Assembly (NCBI GenBank): GCA_964448935.1
Contig: CAYVBE010000062.1
Span: forward strand, 1-19,876
Reading direction: 5' to 3'
Origin: CAYVBE01 sp964448935
Lineage (GTDB): Bacteria; Planctomycetota; Brocadiia; SM23-32
Length of the DNA: 19,876 bases
The notes under the pieces are model-generated. The model ran no database searches. It saw only the letters and a list, made by a program, of their open reading frames with translations, and had not been told where the DNA came from. Shown piece by piece: positions 15,226 to 19,876 of this stretch (the first letter of the stretch is position 1; each line of letters begins with the position of its first letter). Both the position numbers and the translations under genes were made by a program.

Positions 15226-16296
15226 CTACTGCACGGGGGGAGCATCTACACGGGACGTGTACTCCAGATCCTTACGCGGGATCATGACACTGTCCGTATC
15301 CACGTGGCGCAGCCAGAAGATGTCCGCGGGAATGGCGTTGTAAGACGAGAAGGGCGTGTCTACCGACTCCGCAAAAGCGCGCTTCACGTAGTAGTACGGA
15401 AGGTTTGCGCCGGCGTTCACGTAGAAGAGGGACGAAGCGTAGAACCGTCCGCAGTTGATCTCGGTGGGCACTGGATTGCCATCTGCGTCTTCCCGAAGGT
15501 CCACGCAGAAGACTCCGTGCGGGCATGGGCTAACAGCCCTGATGCACGCCGTAGCTGTACGGTTAACGGTGTCATTGTGGCGGGAGACGCCGACCGTGTG
15601 CGGACCCGTTTTCTGCGTGGGCAACTGGTTCGGCAGCATGTATTCCAGTCTCTCGAGGCTCAAGGAAGCGATCAGTTCGCCCTCGTGCCAAAGGGAAGCA
15701 AAAGCCAGATCCCGGCCCGGCAGGTATTTCTCGGCCATGAAGCTCCACTCCACTCCCTGCGCGCGCCAGTAGCCGATCCAGTGCAGGCCCATCTCAAGGT
15801 TATGGACGGGGGTGGCTCCGCGCCTGCCCGCTCCGGAATTGGCCCGCAGCCACAGCGGCAGACCCAGCAGTTCAGCGGCGGCCCCCAGATCCCCCGGCTC
15901 TTCAATCACCATGGCCTGGTCTTTGCGCAGGCCGTCTTCCTCCCAGGCACGCACGGCGGCCAGCTTGTCCTGGCAGGTCCGAACGGTCTTCTTCGCGGGC
16001 AGGTGGGTCCGGGCATTGATGACCTCTCGATTTTCAGAGATAACGCCGACTTCCGGATCGGGCTGGGGATGAACCAGCTCGATCTCCTCGGCTTCGATGA
16101 TGCTATTGAGCGCGTCAACGTAGCCCGGGGCGGTGCAGTGCGGAACAACGTACCGTGCCTCCACCGGTGCGAGCTGCAGGTAGTACTCATTAACATCCGT
16201 GCCCACGATGTAGAAAGGCTCCGGTGCCTCCCTCAGGGAGCGAACGAAGTTTCTCCCCGCCGGACCACCGGCTCCTGTCACAAGTAATCGTTTCAT
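15226..16296 (-). CDS. ATP-grasp family ligase
   Basis: A 356-residue enzyme with the pre-ATP-grasp Rossmann start MKRLLVTGAGGPAGRNFV and an ATP-grasp core. Recognisable elements are the CQDK motif (108-111), LPLWLRANSGAGRRGA (146-161) for the nucleotide loop, AEKYLPGRDLAF (188-199), and the metal-binding block VDLREDADGNPVPTEIN (265-281) with D265, E279 and N281. Such enzymes join a carboxylate to an amine through an acyl-phosphate; carbamoyl-phosphate-synthase-like relatives act in amino-acid or peptide ligation. ATG 16296 is preferred over the ATG 20 codons upstream because homology starts here and a GGTGGGG-rich stretch precedes it. A 14-bp palindrome lies 17 nt upstream. It is the first gene of a likely two-gene operon with the CgeB-type glycosyltransferase. 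Confidence 0.87.
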   Translation of the reverse strand: MKRLLVTGAGGPAGRNFVRSLREAPEPFYIVGTDVNEYYLQLAPVEARYVVPHCTAPGYVDALNSIIEAEEIELVHPQPDPEVGVISENREVINARTHLPAKKTVRTCQDKLAAVRAWEEDGLRKDQAMVIEEPGDLGAAAELLGLPLWLRANSGAGRRGATPVHNLEMGLHWIGYWRAQGVEWSFMAEKYLPGRDLAFASLWHEGELIASLSLERLEYMLPNQLPTQKTGPHTVGVSRHNDTVNRTATACIRAVSPCPHGVFCVDLREDADGNPVPTEINCGRFYASSLFYVNAGANLPYYYVKRAFAESVDTPFSSYNAIPADIFWLRHVDTDSVMIPRKDLEYTSRVDAPPVQ

Positions 16297-16312
16297 GTAG
16301 CTTTTCCCCACC

Positions 16313-16326
16313 TGTCTGGTCAGACA
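16313..16326. promoter_or_regulatory. 14-bp palindrome upstream of the ATP-grasp gene
   Basis: TGTCTG (16313-16318) and CAGACA (16321-16326) form a perfect 6+6 inverted repeat with a 2-nt centre. It lies just 5' of the ribosome-binding region of the ATP-grasp gene, where an operator would act. No regulator is linked to it. Confidence 0.35.
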
Positions 16327-16710
16327 ATTCGTGCAGTTTACCCGTTGAGACACCAACCGGAGCGCCGCAATTCATACATATCCACTCCGGCCGTGCAAAA
16401 GCCGAAAACAAGATTTGCCCAGCGATTTCCCCTGGCGGTAGTCTGAATCGGGTCCAGAAAGTGTGATTTCGCATCTCAAGGTTGAGCTGAGCACAAACGC
16501 CAGGCTGAGGACGGGCCGACCATGCGTCAATACGCCGCCGTCGGCGCTGATGTGATAAGCGACGACAAGAGGAGGTATTTCCATCCCGCTATGGTGGACC
16601 GTCTTATGAAGAACCTTGGCGGGGCGCTTCAGCTCGACTTTCGACATCATGCTGCGCGGTTTTGGGCGTAACGGTGCATCACTGATGAGAAGCTTCTGAA
16701 CCACCAGAGC
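16327..16710. other. Gene-poor stretch, nothing recognised
   Basis: This stretch has no recognisable gene. A 110-codon minus-strand frame and a 49-codon plus-strand frame (16522-16671) exist, but neither shows a family signature or a good ribosome binding site. It separates the minus-strand ATP-grasp operon from the possible minus-strand membrane protein. Confidence 0.4.
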
Positions 16711-17166
16711 TTATGTTCGCACGAGGCAGATGTCAAGCGACAATGCATAGGGTTTAGGGATGTCCCGGGTTGATGCTGACCCGGGGGAGGTGTTCGAAAA
16801 GCCCTCTTCGGGGCGTTGGCCCTTCGGAGAACTTCCCCCCCCCCCCCCGCGTACCCACTTCGTCGCCTCGGCCGCCTTGTACCACAGGGCGGTGCCGGGG
16901 AGGAGCAGCACGACTTTGCGTTGCCCTCCGTACCACTGCATCACCGCCGCGCCGACAGCCACAGACCCCGAAACCAGCCAGCGCGCCGCGGGGGGCAGGC
17001 CCTCCAGAAATACGAACAGCACCACCGCCGGCGCAGGGTCGCCGACGGCCATCACCAGCAGCAGCACACCGGCCGGCTTCGAGCCGTGTGCTTCATGCCG
17101 CACCGGCAGTTCGGCCGCCTCCCCCGCCATGTCGAAGTCGGGTTTCTTGGACTTCCTGTCACCCAC
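16711..17166 (-). CDS. Possible small membrane protein with a poly-G tract
   Basis: Unrecognised protein with a plausible protein-like composition. A charged N-terminus (GDRKSKKPDFDMAGEAAEL) is followed by two to three hydrophobic segments (AGVLLLVMAVG, AVVLFVFLEGL, WLVSGSVAVGAAVM) and a basic amphipathic piece (KVVLLLPGTALWYKAAEATK). It then meets a run of five glycines encoded by a 14-nt G tract (16848-16835). The last 40 residues after that run depend on the tract length and may not be real. The start is unsure: the frame is open to ATG 17262, a perfect AAAGGAGG (17191-17198) has only an in-frame CTG (17184) at proper spacing, and GTG 17166 is the first standard codon after it. No family assignment is made. 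Confidence 0.45.
   Translation of the reverse strand: MGDRKSKKPDFDMAGEAAELPVRHEAHGSKPAGVLLLVMAVGDPAPAVVLFVFLEGLPPAARWLVSGSVAVGAAVMQWYGGQRKVVLLLPGTALWYKAAEATKWVRGGGGGSSPKGQRPEEGFSNTSPGSASTRDIPKPYALSLDICLVRT
16764..16814 (-). terminator. Weak hairpins downstream of the poly-G tract
   Basis: On the minus strand, GCCC (16814-16811), a 6-nt loop and GGGC (16804-16801) are followed by TTTT (16800-16797), like a short intrinsic terminator. A second, stronger inverted repeat, CCCGGGT/ACCCGGG (16764-16770 and 16779-16785, 8-nt loop), follows. Both lie inside the 3' part of the frame called above, which hints that the true gene may end near the G tract. Confidence 0.3.
16835..16848. repeat. Poly-C14 homopolymer tract
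   Basis: Fourteen consecutive C on the plus strand (G on the minus strand), by far the longest homopolymer in the window. It lies in the 3' part of the possible minus-strand membrane protein and encodes Gly-Gly-Gly-Gly plus flanking bases. Such tracts slip during replication and are also prone to sequencing errors. Confidence 0.9.
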
Positions 17167-17215
17167 ATGAATCCGAAGACCCAGCGCGCTCCTCCTTTCT
17201 CCCCGCTCGCCATAG

Positions 17216-17243
17216 ATAGTAGCCGGAAGCACGGCCCTGTCAG
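17216..17243 (-). promoter_or_regulatory. Promoter candidate for the possible membrane protein
   Basis: On the minus strand, CTGACA (17243-17238), a 16-nt spacer and TACTAT (17221-17216) resemble a sigma70 promoter. A perfect AAAGGAGG (17198-17191) follows about 20 nt later. Together they argue against translation from the upstream ATG at 17262. Confidence 0.4.
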
Positions 17244-17262
17244 GCGCTTTGGTCAGGGTCAT

Positions 17263-17504
17263 TCAATTATCGGCTTTTCGTCGTCGTTTTTGGGTCCGCA
17301 CTGGGAAGGCCCGGTTTCGACCCGGATGATGCGAAGGCGTGCGAAAGGGGGAGTCGTGCGTGGCACAGGCGCCCTCGCCTGTGGTCGTTACGCCGTCAGC
17401 TACACGTTTTCAGAGAGGTGGAACACACACGTGACTATACGATAGTGGCACTTTTAAATGAATCTGCCTTGCACCCGCGGGCCTTTGGCATTAGACTCTG
17501 CTGC
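17263..17504. other. Non-coding stretch before the tandem duplication
   Basis: No gene is recognised here. It holds the 20-nt REP-like hairpin at 17364-17383 and the 5' leader of the Sel1-type gene. An open plus-strand frame from 17418 runs into the first duplicated copy, but its upstream part shows no family signature. Confidence 0.4.
17364..17383. repeat. REP-like GC-rich hairpin
   Basis: CACAGGCG (17364-17371) and CGCCTGTG (17376-17383) form a perfect 8-bp stem around CCCT. Hairpins of this composition occur as interspersed extragenic repeats in several GC-rich bacterial genomes. Only one copy is seen in this window, so the repeat status is inferred. Confidence 0.45.
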
Positions 17505-17790
17505 GGTGAGTTTGAGAATGGGCACCCGGGAACCGCAGTGGAATTGGAACAGGCGGCACTCCTGCTCTCGGAGGGTTATATGCCGCACATAAGGCTGGTA
17601 TGCCCGCAATGCAGCAAGAAGCTGGTGGTCAGTGACGAGAACCGCGGGGTGAGTTTGAGAATGGGCACCCGGGAACCGCAGTGGAATTGGAACAGGCGGC
17701 ACTCCTGCTCTCGGAGGGTTATATGCCGCACATAAGGCTGGTATGCCCGCAATGCAGCAAGAAGCTGGTGGTCAGTGACGAGAACCGCGG
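17505..17790 (+). repeat. Perfect 143-bp tandem duplication
   Basis: Positions 17505-17647 and 17648-17790 read the same, head to tail. Each copy holds about 75 nt of leader, a GGAGGG ribosome binding site, an ATG and the first 23 codons of the zinc-ribbon Sel1 protein. Because 143 is not a multiple of 3, the upstream copy cannot read through into the full gene. Confidence 0.93.
17580..17735 (+). pseudogene. Truncated duplicate N-terminus of the zinc-ribbon Sel1 protein
   Basis: ATG 17580 has the same GGAGGG site as the full gene. The product starts MPHIRLVCPQCSKKL and stays identical for 23 residues, then crosses the duplication junction and changes frame. It ends at TAA 17733-17735, giving 51 residues with only half of a zinc ribbon. 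Its stop lies 13 nt inside the start of the full gene (17723), so ribosomes on this frame pass over the second ribosome binding site. It may be a harmless by-product or a coupled leader ORF. Confidence 0.65.
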
Positions 17791-19876
17791 AAAGAGGGGA
17801 CGGTGCCCGGACTGTGGCGCAGCCATCAAGATACCCGGCTCTACCCGCGCGCCCGAAGCGACGCGCGACACCGGCGCAGCAGAATCGGCCGGGAAAGAGG
17901 CAGCGGGAGTTCCTCCCTTCGAACGCCGCCTTGAGTTCGGCCCGCGCGCGGGTCAGCAGGGGGAACCTGTAACCCGCAGACAGGGGGCGGAGGGTGGCGC
18001 CATGAGATCCGGTGCGGGAGCATCCGACAAGGACAAGCCTGCATCGTGGGAGATCCAGGGTCTGTGGCCGGAGATCAAGTACCACCTGACGTGGTGGCTC
18101 GGCATGTTCTGGGGGACTGCCCTCCTCGCTCTGGTCATAAACCCGGAGAAAGCAGCCGTGGTGGGGGTTGGCGGGACCATGTGGGTAGTGGTGTGCGTGC
18201 CTCTCGTCGTGGGTCTGCTACATCTTGTGGCCTGGCTGCGAGGACGACGCCGCACTCTGGAAATGACTGCCGCCAGAATCCGCAGAAGGCGCGTCGCGTT
18301 GGGCGTCACCATCGCCATCTTCGTCTTAGGCATTCTTGCCATGCAAGTAACGCGGTCGGCGGTGGATGAATGGGCTGAAGGCATGAGGCAAGGAGCCGCG
18401 CCAAGAGATGTGCTCGAGTCGCCGGCCTCGGGTGCGCGGGCGCACACGGACGTGGACACCGGTCAGGCAGGGGGGGCTCGTGCTGTGCAAGAAGAGGGGG
18501 ATACGTGGCAGGCGGTCTATCTCCAACGATTGCGGGAAGCGGCGGAGAAAGGAGATGCGTGGGCACAGCTCAGCCTTGCGCGGCGCTACTCAAATGACCT
18601 GGGCGTTGCACAAGACGATGCGGAGGCGGTTGAATTGTACCGGAAGGCGGCCGAACAAGGGCTTGCTGCTGCACAGTTGGACCTGGGCGTGATGTATGAC
18701 CGTGGTGAAGGTGTCGAGAAGGACGTTGCCGAAGCCGTGCGGTGGTACCGGCTGGCGGCCGAACAGGGCCACGCTGGCGCCCAGTTTAACCTCGGGAATT
18801 GCTACGCAAACGGTGAAGGAGTCGCGCAAGACGATGCAGAGGCGGCCAAATGGTGGCGTAAGGCGGCTGAACAAGGAAATGCGTCGGCACAGTTGGTGCT
18901 CGGTGTGTGCTACGCACTGGGGAATGGCGTTGCGCAAGACGATGCGGAAGCGGTCAAGTGGTACCGTAGGGCGGCCGAACAGGGCCACGCTGGCGCCCAG
19001 TTCAACCTGGGGCTCGCCTACGCAGACGGCGAAGGCGTCGTGGAAGACGATGCGGAGGCGGTCAAATGGTGGCGTAAGGCAGCAGAGCAAGAAAATGCGT
19101 CGGCCCAGTTTAACGTCGGTGTGTGTTACGCGCAGGGCGAAGGTGTTGCGCAAGACGATGTGGCAGCGGTCAAATGGTACCGTAAGGCGGCGGAGCAAGG
19201 GGATGCGTCGGCACAGTTTAACCTCGGTGTGTGTTACGCGCAGGGCAAAGGCGTCGCGCAAGACGATGCGGACGCCGTCAAATGGTGGCGTAAGGCGGCT
19301 GAACAGGCATCCGCTAACGCCCAGTTCAACCTCGGTGTGGCGTATGATCATGGAAAAGGTGTCAAGAAGGACGATGCCGAAGCGGTGCGGTGGTACCGGC
19401 TGGCGGCCGAACAGGGCCACGCTGGCGCCCAGTTTAACCTCGGCGTGATGTATGACCGTGGTGAAGGTGTCGAGAAGGACGTTGCCGAAGCCGTACGGTG
19501 GTATTGGCTGGCGGCCGAACAGGGCGACGCTGGCGCCCAGTTTAACCTCGGGCTTCGCTACGCGAAGGGCAAAGGCGTCGCGCAAGACGACGCGGAAGCG
19601 GTTAAGTGGTACCGTAAAGTGGCTGAGCAGGGAGATGCTGGTGGCCAGATCAACCTCGGGAATTGCTACGCAAACGGTGAAGGGGTCGCGCAAGACGATG
19701 CAGAGGCGGTGAAGTGGTACCGTAGAGCGGCCGAACAGGGATCCGCTAACGCCCAGTTCAACCTGGGGCTCGCCTATGCAAACGGCGAGGGCGTGGCACA
19801 AAACGATGCGGAGGCAGTCAAGTGGTACCGAAAAGCGGCCGAGGGAGGGAATGCCTCGGCACAGTTTAACCTCGGC
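17723..19876 (+). CDS. Membrane-anchored Sel1-repeat protein with N-terminal zinc ribbon (3' end outside window)
   Basis: An open frame of 718 codons from ATG 17723 to the window edge, with no stop. GGAGG (17713-17717) lies 5 nt before the ATG. Residues 8-31 form a four-Cys zinc ribbon (CPQC...CPDC) typical of planctomycete-style N-termini. A charged linker follows, then three hydrophobic segments at about 122-139, 144-170 and 191-209. After an acidic linker, residues 278-709 are twelve complete 36-residue Sel1-like repeats, each close to AQFNLGVCYAxGEGVAQDD, then AEAVKWYRKAAEQG, and a thirteenth begins. Such solenoids serve as protein-protein interaction scaffolds, often in signalling or envelope assembly. 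The C-terminus and any catalytic domain lie beyond the window. The function is unknown beyond scaffold. Confidence 0.92.
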   Translation, partial: MPHIRLVCPQCSKKLVVSDENRGKRGRCPDCGAAIKIPGSTRAPEATRDTGAAESAGKEAAGVPPFERRLEFGPRAGQQGEPVTRRQGAEGGAMRSGAGASDKDKPASWEIQGLWPEIKYHLTWWLGMFWGTALLALVINPEKAAVVGVGGTMWVVVCVPLVVGLLHLVAWLRGRRRTLEMTAARIRRRRVALGVTIAIFVLGILAMQVTRSAVDEWAEGMRQGAAPRDVLESPASGARAHTDVDTGQAGGARAVQEEGDTWQAVYLQRLREAAEKGDAWAQLSLARRYSNDLGVAQDDAEAVELYRKAAEQGLAAAQLDLGVMYDRGEGVEKDVAEAVRWYRLAAEQGHAGAQFNLGNCYANGEGVAQDDAEAAKWWRKAAEQGNASAQLVLGVCYALGNGVAQDDAEAVKWYRRAAEQGHAGAQFNLGLAYADGEGVVEDDAEAVKWWRKAAEQENASAQFNVGVCYAQGEGVAQDDVAAVKWYRKAAEQGDASAQFNLGVCYAQGKGVAQDDADAVKWWRKAAEQASANAQFNLGVAYDHGKGVKKDDAEAVRWYRLAAEQGHAGAQFNLGVMYDRGEGVEKDVAEAVRWYWLAAEQGDAGAQFNLGLRYAKGKGVAQDDAEAVKWYRKVAEQGDAGGQINLGNCYANGEGVAQDDAEAVKWYRRAAEQGSANAQFNLGLAYANGEGVAQNDAEAVKWYRKAAEGGNASAQFNLG
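18554..19876 (+). repeat. 108-bp tandem coding repeats (Sel1 units)
   Basis: Twelve full units of 108 bp, plus 27 bp of a thirteenth, encode the Sel1 repeats. Some units are nearly identical at the DNA level although not adjacent: unit 2 (from 18662) with unit 9 (from 19418), and unit 3 (from 18770) with unit 11 (from 19634). This patchwork points to recent internal recombination or gene conversion. Confidence 0.85.

Noticed and set aside
15912..15926. Sigma-54-like site TGGCCTGGTCTTTGC (GG-N10-GC)
   Set aside because: It lies inside the ATP-grasp coding sequence, antisense to it, with no plus-strand gene downstream; probably chance in GC-rich DNA.
16522..16671. 49-codon plus-strand ORF starting MRQYAAVGADV
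   Set aside because: The sequence looks moderately protein-like but has no ribosome binding site and no recognisable relative.
16372..16704. 110-codon minus-strand frame
   Set aside because: No family signature, no good ribosome binding site, unconvincing composition.
17418..17735. 105-codon plus-strand ORF running into the first duplicated copy
   Set aside because: Only the part from ATG 17580 matches the zinc-ribbon N-terminus and has a ribosome binding site; the first 54 codons show no family signal.
18590..19801. 403-codon minus-strand open frame across the Sel1 repeats
   Set aside because: It is antisense to a strongly conserved 36-residue repeat frame; its apparent repeats are only the mirror of the 108-bp coding units.
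18554..19876. Regular repeats suggesting a CRISPR array or satellite
   Set aside because: The period is exactly 108 bp, there are no unique spacers, and every unit translates to a Sel1 repeat.

Overview
The window is about 20 kb of GC-rich bacterial DNA from a Gram-negative organism. A DUF481-type outer-membrane barrel ending in Phe, a lipoprotein amidase and two sigma-54 activators are all present. Two proteins carry short N-terminal CxxC...CxxC zinc ribbons (a Ser/Thr kinase and a Sel1-repeat membrane protein). That style, with a secreted beta-helix protein and a deoxyhypusine-synthase-like protein, recalls Planctomycetota and related PVC-type or candidate-phylum genomes. This assignment is inference from gene style only.

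Layout. Positions 2-2738 (+): the 3' two-thirds of ligA, then a zinc-ribbon Ser/Thr kinase 7 nt downstream. Positions 2742-4808 (-): a tight operon of a DHS-like protein, dtd (D-aminoacyl-tRNA deacylase, 4-nt stop/start overlap) and a lipoprotein PGRP/amidase_2 enzyme. A good sigma70-type promoter lies at 4857-4886. Positions 4935-7645 (+): a complete NtrC-class response regulator with a GAFSGA variant loop, then a metal-dependent amidohydrolase. Positions 7646-8173: mostly non-coding, but they hold a convincing 31-aa lysine-rich small protein on the minus strand (7821-7916) and a promoter region with two perfect inverted repeats. Positions 8174-9594 (+): a second sigma-54 activator with a degenerate receiver; its Fis-type HTH has been pushed out of frame by an apparent 1-nt loss. 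Positions 9771-14171 (+): a DUF481 outer-membrane protein, a CDF cation transporter fused to a NifX/FeMo-co-type domain, and a secreted right-handed beta-helix protein. Positions 14168-16296 (-): a CgeB-type glycosyltransferase and an ATP-grasp ligase, probably one transcript read ATP-grasp first. Positions 16297-17722: a gene-poor stretch with a possible small membrane protein containing a 14-nt G/C homopolymer, a REP-like hairpin and the start of a perfect 143-bp tandem duplication. Positions 17723-19876 (+): a long open frame running off the window edge, encoding a zinc-ribbon, three-TM, Sel1-repeat protein with at least 12 repeats of 36 residues.

How the genes fit together. Most of the content is housekeeping (ligA, dtd) or signalling and envelope functions. 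The two bEBPs imply sigma-54-dependent regulation, but I found no convincing sigma-54 promoter in an intergenic region. No CRISPR array, tRNA, rRNA, insertion sequence or phage gene was recognised. The strongest leads are the lysine-rich mini-protein, the DHS-like/dtd/amidase operon, the CDF-NifX fusion with an altered metal site, the frameshifted pseudo-receiver activator, and the local instability (143-bp duplication, poly-C14, mosaic Sel1 repeats) near the right end.
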